From assembly GCF_016863115.1 (NCBI RefSeq), contig NZ_BOOG01000007.1, forward strand, positions 124,001 to 188,000: a stretch of 64,000 nucleotides of DNA. Direction: 5' to 3'. The notes beneath the pieces were generated by a model. It was not told the origin of the DNA and searched no databases. It saw nothing but the letters and a program-made list of their open reading frames with translations. The stretch is from Sphaerimonospora thailandensis. Its GTDB lineage: Bacteria > Actinomycetota > Actinomycetes > Streptosporangiales > Streptosporangiaceae. Of the stretch, positions 55,105 to 64,000 are shown piece after piece. Both the position numbers and the translations under genes were made by a program. Each line of letters starts with the position of its first letter. Positions within the stretch are counted from its first letter, which is position 1.

Positions 55105-55719
55105 GTGAGTACGCAGCGACGAGTGGTGATCGCGGAAGACGAGGCGCTGATCCGCCTCGACCTGAAGGAGATGCTCGAAGAGGACGGCTACGCCGTGGTG
55201 GGCGAGGCCGGTGACGGGGAGACCGCGGTCAAGCTGGCCACGGAGCTGCGCCCCGACCTGGTGGTCCTGGACGTGAAGATGCCGGTCCTCGACGGCATCT
55301 CGGCCGCCGAGCGGATCGTCGCCGAGCGGATCGCGCCGTGTCTGATCCTGACCGCGTTCTCCCAGCGCGACCTGGTGGAACGGGCCAGGGACGCGGGGGC
55401 GATGGCGTACCTGGTGAAGCCCTTCACCAAGGGGGACCTGGTTCCGGCGATCGAGATGGCGATCAGCCGCCATGAGGAGATCACGGCGCTGGAGAAGGAG
55501 GTCTCCACCCTCTCGGGGCGGCTGGAGACCAGGAAGCTCGTGGACCGGGCGAAGGGCCTGCTGATGGCCCAGCACGGGTGGACCGAGCCGCAGGCGTTCC
55601 GGTGGATCCAGAAGGCGTCCATGGACCGACGTATCGGTATGCGGCAGGTGGCGCAGATCGTGATCGCCGAGGCCGCGCCGCAGGAGCCCCAGCCCACATC
55701 GGAGAGCCCGCAGAGCTGA
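55105..55719 (+). CDS. pdtaR: ANTAR-domain response regulator (PdtaR-like)
   Basis: A 204-residue protein. The receiver domain has Asp12 (IAEDEA), phospho-acceptor Asp56 (VVLDVKMP) and the Lys of LVKPF. A coiled linker (about 115-140) leads to the ANTAR domain, DRAKGLLMAQHGWTEPQAFR to RQVAQIVI, which binds paired hexaloop RNA hairpins and prevents termination. PdtaS-PdtaR is the conserved actinobacterial system; no kinase gene is adjacent. GTG 55105 is preceded by TAACCT at 55092-55097, fitting a leaderless start. Confidence 0.93.
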   Translation: MSTQRRVVIAEDEALIRLDLKEMLEEDGYAVVGEAGDGETAVKLATELRPDLVVLDVKMPVLDGISAAERIVAERIAPCLILTAFSQRDLVERARDAGAMAYLVKPFTKGDLVPAIEMAISRHEEITALEKEVSTLSGRLETRKLVDRAKGLLMAQHGWTEPQAFRWIQKASMDRRIGMRQVAQIVIAEAAPQEPQPTSESPQS

Positions 55720-55996
55720 CCACCCATCAGGGCCGGCCACCCCGTCAGGGCGAAAAGACATGATAAGCCGATGCATGGGGCCAGCGACCAGGGCCAAAGG
55801 AATTTTTTCTATTTCCGTTACATGTTGATTACTAAACGAAGAGGACAGACATAACAAAGCCATAACCGTGATGACCTCTGTACCGACCTGTGACTTCCCG
55901 TGGTTGTACTACCGGTCACGACCCCTCGGCTGACCGCTGGATGGGGCGGATGCGTATCCGATCCTCGGAAGGGGATCCAGCGAAAGGAAGGCAACC

Positions 55997-57193
55997 TTGC
56001 GATCCAAGATCGCTCGCCTTGGCGGCATTGTCGCGGTCGGTACAGCGCTGACCCTCGGTCTCGCGGCGTGTGGTAGCGGCTCCGGCGACAGCTCTGCGTC
56101 CGATGGCCAGGGCGGTGGCGACGGCGCCACCACCCTCAAGATCGGTTTCATGGGCGACCTGACCGGTGAGAACTCGGCGCTCATGATCCCGCCGTCTCAG
56201 GGCGCGCAGCTCGCGGTGGACGAGTTCAACGCGAAGTCGACCGGCGTCAAGGTCGAACTGGTGAAGTACGACAGCCAGGGCAACCCCGACCAGGCTGTCC
56301 CGCTGGCCCAGAAGGCCGTCACCGAAGACAAGATTGTGGCCATGGTGGGCCCGGGCTTCTCCGGCGAGTCGCGCAACGTGGGCCCGATCCTGGAGGAGGG
56401 CAAGATCCCGAGCGTCACGGGCTCGGCGACCAACCCCGCACTGGCCGACAACGGCTGGAAGTTCTGGCACCGCGTGGTCGCCAACGACGCCATCCAGGGC
56501 CCGGCCATCGCCGACTTCCTGGTCAAGGCCAAGTCGGCGAAGAAGGCGTTCGTCGTCGACGACGCGCAGGAGTACGGCGCCGGCCTCGCCGACGCGGTGG
56601 CCAAGGAGTTCGAGGCCCAGGGCGTCGCGGTCGAGCGTGACAAGATCGACCCGAACGGCTCGGACTACTCCTCCACCGTCACCAAGGTGAAGGCCGCCTC
56701 GCCCGATGTCATCTACTACGGCGGCTACTACGCCCAGCTCGGCCGGCTGCTCAAGCAGCTCCGTGACGGCGGCGTGACCGCGACCGTGGTCTCCGGCGAC
56801 GGAGCGGTGGACAAGGAGCTCGTCAACGCCGCCGGCAAGGAGGCCGCGGAGGGTGCGGTGCTCGGCTGCCCCTGCCTCATCCCGTTCGGCTCCGACGTGC
56901 CGGAGCTGAAGGAGTTCAGCGAGAAGTACAAGGCGAAGTTCGGCGGCGACCCGCTGATCTACGCCACCGAGGGCTACGACGCGGCCACGGCCATCCTGAA
57001 GGCGATCGAGGCCGGCAACACCACCCCGGAGAAGATCAACGACTTCCTCGCGACGGTCGACTTCAAGGGCGTCTCGAAGCAGATCAAGTTCGGTCCGAAC
57101 GGTGACATCGCGGCGAACGTCATCCACGTCTACCAGATCAAGGACGGCAACCTCGACTGGCTGGGCGACACCTCGCAGGCGCAGCTCGGCTGA
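55997..57193 (+). CDS. livK: Branched-chain amino-acid ABC transporter, substrate-binding lipoprotein
   Basis: A 398-residue exported lipoprotein. The signal peptide ends in lipobox L22-A-A-Cys25, so Lgt from this window would modify it. The periplasmic-binding fold of the LivK type follows (IGFMGDLTGENSALM, AMVGPGFSGES, YATEGYDAATAILKA). It starts at TTG 55997 with AAAGGAAGG upstream. It heads a five-gene transporter operon; the 277-base gap before it is A/T-rich with a GTGAC/GTCAC inverted repeat at about 55889-55920. Confidence 0.94.
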   Translation: MRSKIARLGGIVAVGTALTLGLAACGSGSGDSSASDGQGGGDGATTLKIGFMGDLTGENSALMIPPSQGAQLAVDEFNAKSTGVKVELVKYDSQGNPDQAVPLAQKAVTEDKIVAMVGPGFSGESRNVGPILEEGKIPSVTGSATNPALADNGWKFWHRVVANDAIQGPAIADFLVKAKSAKKAFVVDDAQEYGAGLADAVAKEFEAQGVAVERDKIDPNGSDYSSTVTKVKAASPDVIYYGGYYAQLGRLLKQLRDGGVTATVVSGDGAVDKELVNAAGKEAAEGAVLGCPCLIPFGSDVPELKEFSEKYKAKFGGDPLIYATEGYDAATAILKAIEAGNTTPEKINDFLATVDFKGVSKQIKFGPNGDIAANVIHVYQIKDGNLDWLGDTSQAQLG

Positions 57194-57296
57194 CGCGTCC
57201 GGATCGATCTGAGAACGCTGAGGAGCGGGAGCATACCGATGCTCCCGCTCCCTACCGCCCGGCGACTACCGTCGCCCCGGTTCGAAAGCGACCCCC

Positions 57297-58265
57297 GTGC
57301 TCAACGACTTCATCAATCAGGTCGGCCCCTCCACCGTGGGAGGCCTGGCCAGTGGCGCCATCTACGCGCTGATCGCCCTCGGTTACACGATGGTGTACGG
57401 CGTGCTGCGCCTCATCAACTTCGCACATTCCGAGATCTTCATGATCGGCGCCTTCGCCGCGCTGTTCGTGGTCCTGCACCTCGGAGTGACCACCCCCCTC
57501 ACCGGGGTGGCGTTGGTCGGTGTGCTGCTCCTGCTGATGCTGGTGGCCATGGCCGCCTCGGGCGGCGCCGCCGTCGTGCTGGAACGGGTGGCCTACCGGC
57601 CGCTGCGCAGGCACGGCGCCGGTCGGCTCGCGGCGCTCATCTCCGCGATCGGCGCCTCCATCTTCCTCCAGGAGCTGTTCGCCCTCGTGATCATCCCCGA
57701 GGTGTTCGACCGCCCCTCTCAGGGACGCATCCAGGTCCCGGTGCCGCGGCTCCTCGATCGTGAGACGGTCGTCACGATCGGGAACACCGATATCCGGAAC
57801 GACCACCTGATCATCGTCGGCGCCGCAGTGATCATGATGATCCTGCTCGACGTCTTCGTGAGCCGCACCAGGATCGGCCGCGGCATCCGAGCCACATCCC
57901 AGGACCCCGAGACCGCCACGCTCATGGGCGTGGACATCAACAAGGTGATCCGCACCACCTTCTTCGTGGGTGGTGCGATGGCGGGGGTGGCGGCCCTGCT
58001 GTACGCCATGGAGTTCGAGAATCTCCGCTACAACGTCGGCTTCCTGCTCGGCGTCAAGGCGTTCACCGCCGCGGTGCTCGGCGGCATCGGCAACCTCCGC
58101 GGCGCACTCCTCGGCGGACTCGCGCTCGGACTGATCGAGAACTGGGGCTCGATCTTCTTCGGCTCAGAATGGAAGGACGTCATCGCCTTCACCGTCCTCG
58201 TCCTCGTCCTCCTGTTCCGTCCCACCGGCATCCTCGGTGAATCCCTCCAGCGAGCGCGCGCATGA
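57297..58265 (+). CDS. livH: Branched-chain amino-acid ABC transporter permease (LivH-type)
   Basis: A 322-residue permease with about eight helices. GGLASGAIYALIALGYTMVYG at the start, and the EAA-like cytoplasmic loop GRGIRATSQDPETATLMGVD that contacts the ATPases, mark LivH. AVLGGIGNLRGALLGG is the family C-terminal motif. GTG 57297. Stop overlaps livM by ATGA. Confidence 0.93.
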   Translation: MLNDFINQVGPSTVGGLASGAIYALIALGYTMVYGVLRLINFAHSEIFMIGAFAALFVVLHLGVTTPLTGVALVGVLLLLMLVAMAASGGAAVVLERVAYRPLRRHGAGRLAALISAIGASIFLQELFALVIIPEVFDRPSQGRIQVPVPRLLDRETVVTIGNTDIRNDHLIIVGAAVIMMILLDVFVSRTRIGRGIRATSQDPETATLMGVDINKVIRTTFFVGGAMAGVAALLYAMEFENLRYNVGFLLGVKAFTAAVLGGIGNLRGALLGGLALGLIENWGSIFFGSEWKDVIAFTVLVLVLLFRPTGILGESLQRARA

Positions 58266-59395
58266 ACGCAAACTCCAACATTCGCAGCGGCAATCCGCTG
58301 ACGTCGCTCCGGCGCGCGGTCGGCGGTTTCAGCGACGGGGTGCGCGACTGGTGGGCGGCGGCGCCACGCTGGACGCGCTGGACCGTCTACGGCCTGCTGA
58401 TCGCCCTGGTGATCGTCGCCCCGCACCCGGCCATCGGGTCGTTCATGTCCCCGTACTCGCACTGGCCGTCGCTGCTGTTCAGCCCGATCGGCACGTTCGT
58501 GCTGCTGGCCGTGGGCCTGAACGTGGTGGTCGGTCAGGCGGGCCTGCTCGACCTCGGCTTCGTCGCCTTCTACGCCATCGGCGCCTACACCATGGCGGTC
58601 TTCGCCACCAAGTTCGGCTGGAACTTCTGGGGAATCCTGGTAATCGCGATCTTCATGACCGCGGTGTCCGGCATCGTCCTGGGCTCGCCGACGCTGCGGC
58701 TGCGCGGAGACTACCTGGCGATCGTCACGCTGGGGTTCGGGGAGATCGTCCGGATCACCGCGCAGAACACCGACTACATCGGCGGCGCGCGCGGCATCAC
58801 CAACATCCCCCACCCGCCGACGATCTTCGGGGTGGACTTCGCGCTCGATCCGCTGCCGTACTACTACCTGCTGGTGGCGGCCATCGTGCTGGTCGTGATC
58901 TTCGCCAAACGCCTGGAGCGGAGCCGGGTCGGCCGAGCCTGGGAGGCCATCCGGGAGGATGAGGACGCCGCCGAACTGATGGGCGTGCCCACCTTCCGGT
59001 TCAAGCTGCTGGCCTTCTTCGTGGGCGCCATGATCGGCGGTCTGACCGGGGCCATCTGGGCCAGCAAGGTCATCGCGATCCAGCACAACAACTTCCCGTT
59101 CATCCTGTCGGCCACCATCCTGGCGGCCGTGGTGCTGGGCGGCTCCGGCAACCTGCCCGGCGTCATCATCGGGGCATTCCTGATCGCCTGGCTTCCCGAG
59201 CGGTTCCGCGGCTTCCAGGACTACCGCATCCTCATCTTCGGCGGTGCGCTCGTGCTGATGATGGCGCTGCGTCCGGAGGGGCTGCTGCCCGCGCGCCGGC
59301 GCCGTGCCGTCTCCGGCAACGGCGGCGAATCGGGTGACACGGAACCGGGCGCCACGGAGGCCGGCGGTCAGGCGGCAGAGGAGGTGGCCAAGTGA
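58262..59395 (+). CDS. livM: Branched-chain amino-acid ABC transporter permease (LivM-type)
   Basis: A 377-residue permease. The LivM core (LNVVVGQAGLLDLGFVAFYAIGAY, LTLRLRGDYLAIVTLGFGEI in part, SRVGRAWEAIREDEDAAELMG) is intact. Both ends are extended by polar residues. It pairs with LivH to form the channel. Coupled to neighbours by overlapping start and stop codons. Confidence 0.93.
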   Translation: MNANSNIRSGNPLTSLRRAVGGFSDGVRDWWAAAPRWTRWTVYGLLIALVIVAPHPAIGSFMSPYSHWPSLLFSPIGTFVLLAVGLNVVVGQAGLLDLGFVAFYAIGAYTMAVFATKFGWNFWGILVIAIFMTAVSGIVLGSPTLRLRGDYLAIVTLGFGEIVRITAQNTDYIGGARGITNIPHPPTIFGVDFALDPLPYYYLLVAAIVLVVIFAKRLERSRVGRAWEAIREDEDAAELMGVPTFRFKLLAFFVGAMIGGLTGAIWASKVIAIQHNNFPFILSATILAAVVLGGSGNLPGVIIGAFLIAWLPERFRGFQDYRILIFGGALVLMMALRPEGLLPARRRRAVSGNGGESGDTEPGATEAGGQAAEEVAK

Positions 59396-60174
59396 GCGAG
59401 CCGAAGGCGTTGCTCGAGCTCAACGCCGTCACGATGCGCTTCGGCGGCGTGCAGGCCCTCGGCGGGGTCGACCTCACCATCAGGGAGGGGGAGATCTTCG
59501 CGCTGATCGGCCCGAACGGCGCGGGCAAGACGACGGTGTTCAACGTGATCACCGGTGTCTACCGGCCGACCTCCGGCGAGGTGCGCTTCGAAGGCGGGAA
59601 GATCAGCGGTCTGAAGCGATTCACGATCACCAAGCGCGGCGTCGCCCGCACCTTCCAGAACATCCGGCTGTTCCACAGCATGTCGGCGCTGGAGAACGTC
59701 CTCGTCGGCTTCGACGCGCACAACCGGACCGGCGCGGTCGGCGCCGCTCTCGGCCTGCCGTGGCACCGGCACGCCGAGCGCCGCGGGCGGGAGCGTGCGA
59801 TGGAGTTGCTGGAGTTCGCCGGCATCGCGCACCGGGCGGACGAGACCGCCAAGAACCTGCCGTACGGCGACCAGCGCAGGCTGGAGATCGTGCGGGCCCT
59901 GGCGACCGACCCCAAGCTCCTGCTGCTCGACGAGCCGGCAGCCGGCATGAACCCGGCGGAGAAGATCGAACTCCAGGAGCTGATCAGGAAGATCCGTGAC
60001 GCGGGCCGTACGATCCTGCTGATCGAGCACGACATGGCCCTGGTCATGGGAATCAGCGACCGCATCGCCGTGGTGGACTTCGGGCAGAAGATCGCTGAGG
60101 GTCTCCCGGCCGATGTGCAGAGCGACCCGAGGGTCATCGAGGCGTACTTGGGGGCACCCGCAGATGCTTCTTGA
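59392..60174 (+). CDS. livG: Branched-chain amino-acid ABC transporter ATPase (LivG-type)
   Basis: A 260-residue ATPase. Walker A is GPNGAGKTT, and the LivG-specific ARTFQNIRLF and YGDQRRLEIVRAL signature are present. Walker B is LLLLDEPAAGMN, with the EHDM switch His. GTG 59392 overlaps the livM stop; its 3' end overlaps livF by 11 bases. Confidence 0.95.
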   Translation: MSEPKALLELNAVTMRFGGVQALGGVDLTIREGEIFALIGPNGAGKTTVFNVITGVYRPTSGEVRFEGGKISGLKRFTITKRGVARTFQNIRLFHSMSALENVLVGFDAHNRTGAVGAALGLPWHRHAERRGRERAMELLEFAGIAHRADETAKNLPYGDQRRLEIVRALATDPKLLLLDEPAAGMNPAEKIELQELIRKIRDAGRTILLIEHDMALVMGISDRIAVVDFGQKIAEGLPADVQSDPRVIEAYLGAPADAS

Positions 60175-60880
60175 GATCAGGGACATCCACGTCCACTACG
60201 GCAAGATCGAGGCCCTCAAGGGGATCTCGCTCGACGTCGACGAGGGGGAGATCGTCACCCTCATCGGCGCGAACGGAGCGGGCAAGACCACCACGCTCAA
60301 GACGATCTCGGGCCTGCGTCCGCTGACGTCGGGCAGCATCGCCTTCGACGGCAAGGACATCAGCAGGCTGCCGGGTCACAAGCGGGTGCTGGTCGGCATC
60401 GGCCAGTCGCCGGAGGGCCGGGGCTGCTTCCCCGGCATGACGGTGATGGAGAACCTGCTCATGGGGGCCTACACCCGGTCAGGCGACTTCTCCAAGGACC
60501 TGGCGGAGGTCTTCGACCTGTTCCCGCGGCTGGCCGAGCGCAAGACCCAGGCGGCCGGCACCATGTCCGGCGGCGAGCAGCAGATGGTGGCCATCGGCAG
60601 GGCGCTGATGAGCAAGCCCAAGGTGCTCCTGCTGGACGAGCCGTCGATGGGCCTGGCGCCCATGCTCGTGGCTCAGATCTTCTCGATCATCAAGGAGATC
60701 AACAACCGGGGGACCACGGTCCTGCTCGTCGAGCAGAACGCCCAGCAGGCCCTCCAGATCGCCCACCGGGCGTACGTCCTGGAGACCGGCAAGGTGGTCA
60801 AGGCCGCGCCGGCCGCCGACCTGCTCGACGACCCGCAGGTCCGCGAGGCGTACCTGGGCGGCTCCCTGGGACAGCACTGA
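60164..60880 (+). CDS. livF: Branched-chain amino-acid ABC transporter ATPase (LivF-type)
   Basis: A 238-residue ATPase with Walker A GANGAGKTTT, the LivF SPEGRGCFPGMTVMENL segment, MSGGEQQM signature and Walker B LLLDEPSMGL. The ATG at 60164 lies in the end of livG, and a longer frame from 60113 is not needed. Last gene of the operon, followed by a strong hairpin. Confidence 0.95.
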   Translation: MLLEIRDIHVHYGKIEALKGISLDVDEGEIVTLIGANGAGKTTTLKTISGLRPLTSGSIAFDGKDISRLPGHKRVLVGIGQSPEGRGCFPGMTVMENLLMGAYTRSGDFSKDLAEVFDLFPRLAERKTQAAGTMSGGEQQMVAIGRALMSKPKVLLLDEPSMGLAPMLVAQIFSIIKEINNRGTTVLLVEQNAQQALQIAHRAYVLETGKVVKAAPAADLLDDPQVREAYLGGSLGQH

Positions 60881-60902
60881 CAGACCCGTACGCGACGAAG
60901 GA

Positions 60903-60936
60903 GAGGCCGGCCGGGGAGGCGTCCCCGGCCGGCCTC
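60903..60936 (+). terminator. 15-bp GC-rich hairpin after the liv operon
   Basis: GAGGCCGGCCGGGGA (60903-60917) pairs perfectly with 60922-60936 around a four-base loop, 22 bases after livF. There is no T run, as is common for actinomycete terminators. Confidence 0.75.
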
Positions 60937-61240
60937 GCGCGTCAGGCGTGTGGGAAGGGGCGTGTGACGATCACGGTGACCGCCGCGCGGCCGCCCCGGA
61001 AGATCCGGGCAGCCGTCAGGGCGGCACGGGAAGAGTGGCGAGCCCGTGGAGGACCTTTGGGTCCGTACACAGCTTCCCCGGCTCCGCACGTTGTCTACTC
61101 GGTCCCCACGGGCTCTGAGGGCACCACGCTAGCGACCTGAGGGGCAGGTGTGCAAAGAAAGTCGCAAGGTCGTTCTTTTATGGAGTAAATGAGCTGAACG
61201 TCCTTTTTGGGGGTGTGGTGGGAAACAGATGGCGCGAGGA
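60937..61240. other. Intergenic stretch between the liv operon and the thioesterase gene
   Basis: About 300 bases between two converging genes. Both strands have short frames only, none with a good ribosome site or a familiar product. A T-rich CCTTTTTGGGGG near 61202 may serve the end of the thioesterase message. Confidence 0.5.
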
Positions 61241-61660
61241 TCACTCGGCGTCGCGGAGCATGCAGGTCAGGCGCGAGGTGCACACCCGCCGCCCCCGGTC
61301 GTCGGTGATCTCGATGTCGTACGTCGCGAGAGTACGGCCGCCGTGCACGAGAGTGGCCACCGCGGTGATGTGACCGGAGGTGGCCGATCGGTGGTGTGCG
61401 GCGCTGATCTCGATCCCCATCGCGATCCGCCCGGGACCCGCGTGCAGTGCGGCGCCGATGGATCCCAGTGTCTCGGCCAGCACGCAGGACGCGCCGCCGT
61501 GGAGCAGGCCGTACGGCTGGGTGTTGCCCTCGACGGGCATGCGGCCGACCACCCGTTCGGGGCTCGCCTCCAGGATCTCGATGCCCATGCGCTCGTGCAG
61601 GTGGCCCTCGCCGGCCCCGTTGAGGGCGCTGAGGAACTCCTCGGGATCGGTGACAGTCAA
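61241..61660 (-). CDS. Hotdog-fold thioesterase (PaaI family)
   Basis: A 139-residue single hotdog domain. The active-site pattern is Asn46 (EGNTQPYGLLHGG), His54-Gly-Gly and Glu63 (VLAETLGS), as in PaaI/YdiI-type acyl-CoA thioesterases. The acyl substrate cannot be told from the sequence. Start is TTG at 61658-61660; GGAGG nine bases upstream supports it. Divergent from polA. Confidence 0.9.
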   Translation of the reverse strand: MTVTDPEEFLSALNGAGEGHLHERMGIEILEASPERVVGRMPVEGNTQPYGLLHGGASCVLAETLGSIGAALHAGPGRIAMGIEISAAHHRSATSGHITAVATLVHGGRTLATYDIEITDDRGRRVCTSRLTCMLRDAE

Positions 61661-61722
61661 GGGGGGGCCTCCTCCGGGAAGAGTCCGGGTTTTATGTCGT
61701 ACAGGGAGACTAGGCTGCGGGT

Positions 61723-64000
61723 GTGCCGAAGAGTGAAGCGACCCCCGACCGTCCGTGTCTGCTGCTCCTGGACGGGCATTCCCTTGCCTACCGCGCCTTC
61801 TACGCGCTCAAGGACGCCAATCTCATGACAACCGACGGCCAGCACACGGAGGCGGTCTACGGCTTCACCTCCATGCTGACCAACGTCCTGCGCGACGAGC
61901 GGCCGAGCCATGTCGCGGTCTGTTTCGACCGCAGCGAGCCGACCTTCCGGCACGAGGCGTACGACGGATACAAGGCGAACCGGGCGGAGACGCCGGAGGA
62001 CTTCCGCGGCCAGATGCAGCTCATCTTCGAACTGCTCGACGCCCTGCGTGTGCCGCGGATGTCACTGGCGGGGTTCGAGGCCGACGACCTGATCGCGACG
62101 CTGGCCACGCGCGCAGCCGGCGAGGGCATGAACGTGCTGATCGTCACCGGCGACCGCGACGCGCTGCAGCTCGTCGACGAGCGGATCACCGTGCTGATGA
62201 CCAGGCGCGGCATCAGCGACATGACGCGCTTCACGCCTGAGGCGGTCGCGGAGAAGTACGGCCTGACCCCGGTGCAGTACCCCGACTTCGCCGCGCTGCG
62301 CGGCGATCCGAGCGACAACCTTCCCAACATCCCCGGCGTGGGCGAGAAGACCGCCACCAAGTGGATCGTCGAGTACGGATCGCTCGACGAGCTGGTCAGG
62401 CGGGCCGACGAGGTGAAGGGGAAGGTCGGCGAGCGGCTGCGCGAGCACCTCGGCCAGGTGATCCACAACCGGATGCTGACCGAGCTGCGGCGGGACGTCG
62501 CGGTCGAGGCGGGCGTGGCCGATCTGACGATGGGGCAGTGGGACCGCGAGGAGGTCGACAAGCTGCTCGACGCCCTGCAGATCCGGGGTGAGCTGCGCGA
62601 ACGGCTGTTCAAGACCCTCGGCGCGGCCGGCACGGCCGAGCCGGAGGCGGAGGAGGGCTTCGAGCTCGAGGTGACCGTGCTGGAGCCGGGTCAGGTGGCC
62701 GGGTGGCTGTCCGCTCTGCCTGAGCCGGTTGAGCCGGGTGGGGGCCGGGCCGGCCTCGCGTTCCGCGGCGCGTACGGCAGCGGCACCGGCCGGCTGGACG
62801 GCATCGCCATCGCCACCGCGGCCGGCGCGGCCTACGTGGACCCGACGCGGCTCACCCCCGAGGACGAGGCGGCTCTCGGCGGGTGGCTGGCCGACGAGTC
62901 GCGGCCCAAGGCCGTGCACGACGCCAAGGGGTCGCTGCTCGCGCTGTGGGCGCACGGGCAGGACCTGCGCGGTCTCACCTGTGACACAGCCCTGGCGGCC
63001 TATCTGGCGCTACCGGGACAGCGGTCGTTCCCGCTCGACGACCTGGTGCTGCGCTACCTGCGCCGGGAGTTGCGGGCGGAGTCCGCGCCGGACGGCCAGA
63101 CCTCACTGTTCGACGACGTTGACGCCGGTGAGGCGCGTGATCTGGCCCTGCGTGCCCATGCCGTGCGCGACCTGGCCGACGCGCTGGAGGAGCATCTGTC
63201 GCGGCGCGGCGGCACTCGGCTGATCACCGAGGTGGAGTTGCCGCTGGTGCGGGTGCTGGCCGAGATGGAGGGGGCCGGGATCGGCGCCGACAGGCAGTAC
63301 TTCGCGGCGCTGGAAGCGGAGTTCGGCGCCGCCGTGAAGCAGGCCGTCGAGGCCGCACACGAGGTCGTGGGCGAGCAGTTCAACCTGAGCTCGCCCAAGC
63401 AGCTCCAGGAGATCCTGTTCGGCAAGCTGAGCCTGCCGAAGACCAAGAAGATCAAGACGGGGTACACGACGGATGCCGACGCGCTGGCGTGGCTGGCGAC
63501 GCAGACCGACAACGAGTTGCCGACGATCCTGCTCAGGCACCGCGACCAGATCAAGCTGCGCACCACGGTCGAGGGGCTGATCAAGGAGATCGCGGACGAC
63601 GGGCGCATCCACACCACGTTCAACCAGATCGTCGCGGCGACCGGGCGGTTGTCGAGCGAGAAGCCGAACCTGCAGAACATCCCGATCAGGACCGTCGAGG
63701 GCCGTCGCATCCGCAGGGGCTTCACGGTGGGCGAGGGCTACGAGACGCTGCTGACGGCGGACTACAGCCAGATCGAGCTGCGGATCATGGCGCATCTTTC
63801 GGGGGACGAGGCGCTGATCGCCGCCTTCGAGTCGGGCCACGACTTCCACCAGGCGACGGCCGCGCGGGTCTTCGACCTGCCGCCCGAGGAGGTGACCGCC
63901 GATCTGCGGGCCCGCATCAAGGCGATGAACTACGGCCTGGCCTACGGGCTGTCCGACTTCGGGCTGTCCGGCCAGCTCGGCATCGCCGTGGCCGAGGCGA
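61723..64000 (+). CDS. polA: DNA polymerase I (3' end beyond window)
   Basis: 759 codons of the polymerase are visible. The 5' nuclease domain starts LLLLDGHSLAYRAFYAL (Asp17) and keeps CFDRSEPTFRHE, FEADDLIAT, VTGDRDALQLV and GDPSDNLPNIPGVGEKTA. The middle domain has lost the proofreading acidic residues: the usual DxE segment reads LAFRGAYGSG. This is normal for actinobacterial Pol I. Polymerase motif A is TADYSQIELRI (Asp680), and motif B (RIKAMNYGLAYG) has Tyr where E. coli has Phe762. GTG 61723 is the start; the last part of the palm is cut off. Confidence 0.96.
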   Translation, partial: MPKSEATPDRPCLLLLDGHSLAYRAFYALKDANLMTTDGQHTEAVYGFTSMLTNVLRDERPSHVAVCFDRSEPTFRHEAYDGYKANRAETPEDFRGQMQLIFELLDALRVPRMSLAGFEADDLIATLATRAAGEGMNVLIVTGDRDALQLVDERITVLMTRRGISDMTRFTPEAVAEKYGLTPVQYPDFAALRGDPSDNLPNIPGVGEKTATKWIVEYGSLDELVRRADEVKGKVGERLREHLGQVIHNRMLTELRRDVAVEAGVADLTMGQWDREEVDKLLDALQIRGELRERLFKTLGAAGTAEPEAEEGFELEVTVLEPGQVAGWLSALPEPVEPGGGRAGLAFRGAYGSGTGRLDGIAIATAAGAAYVDPTRLTPEDEAALGGWLADESRPKAVHDAKGSLLALWAHGQDLRGLTCDTALAAYLALPGQRSFPLDDLVLRYLRRELRAESAPDGQTSLFDDVDAGEARDLALRAHAVRDLADALEEHLSRRGGTRLITEVELPLVRVLAEMEGAGIGADRQYFAALEAEFGAAVKQAVEAAHEVVGEQFNLSSPKQLQEILFGKLSLPKTKKIKTGYTTDADALAWLATQTDNELPTILLRHRDQIKLRTTVEGLIKEIADDGRIHTTFNQIVAATGRLSSEKPNLQNIPIRTVEGRRIRRGFTVGEGYETLLTADYSQIELRIMAHLSGDEALIAAFESGHDFHQATAARVFDLPPEEVTADLRARIKAMNYGLAYGLSDFGLSGQLGIAVAEA

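Noticed and set aside
61095-61283. 62-codon minus-strand frame near the thioesterase end
   Set aside because: It overlaps the thioesterase 3' end, has no ribosome site and no protein-like pattern.

Overview
High-GC actinomycete chromosome segment. The GC-rich composition, frequent GTG and TTG starts, leaderless-looking starts and gene order all fit a Streptomyces / Streptosporangiales-type genome. The order dnaE - hisDCBHAF - hisI - trpCBA - lgt - gltBD - pyk - ANTAR regulator - liv ABC operon - polA is one I recognise from Streptomyces. The species cannot be fixed from the sequence alone.

Layout. 0-9.3 kb: start of a Ser/Thr kinase, an attenuator-like leader and a degenerate DAHP-synthase/chorismate-mutase fusion, dnaE, then on the minus strand a class A penicillin-binding protein with a repeat-built tail and a MurA whose Cys is replaced by Asp. 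9.3-18.7 kb: membrane protein, amidase, a PIN-type toxin-antitoxin pair, metH preceded by a riboswitch of the S-adenosylhomocysteine class, YbaK, then an accessory patch (sigma-factor remnant, a second PIN pair, an MNT/wHTH gene under a perfect 26-bp palindrome, and a HEPN partner broken by an internal deletion). 18.8-24.6 kb: tightly coupled his operon, with a small membrane protein between hisB and hisH and a RidA-family gene between hisA and hisF. 24.7-30.2 kb: a second chorismate mutase, two tandem paralogous small membrane proteins, a TIGR03085 protein and a heterodimeric ABC exporter.

30.2-35.5 kb: hisI, a Trp-associated membrane protein, dispanin/DUF2752 membrane proteins and trpC-trpB-trpA. 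trpE, trpD and trpF are absent; PriA (hisA) is expected to supply the TrpF reaction. 35.7-39.7 kb: a co-directional envelope set (MauE-like, DsbA-like, Lgt, VIT1/CCC1, hypothetical). 39.7-51 kb: a BpsA/DUF43-like protein, gltB-gltD, a subtilisin-like protease and pyk. 51-55 kb: a second heterodimeric ABC exporter and an unusual tRNA. 55-61 kb: ANTAR response regulator and a complete branched-chain amino-acid ABC operon. 61.2-64 kb: a hotdog thioesterase and the start of polA, which runs off the window.

Most of the segment is core amino-acid, cell-wall and replication housekeeping. The less ordinary content is the RNA switches ahead of metH and the chorismate mutases, the decaying toxin-antitoxin patch, several unannotated small membrane proteins and a dispersed 21-bp repeat.
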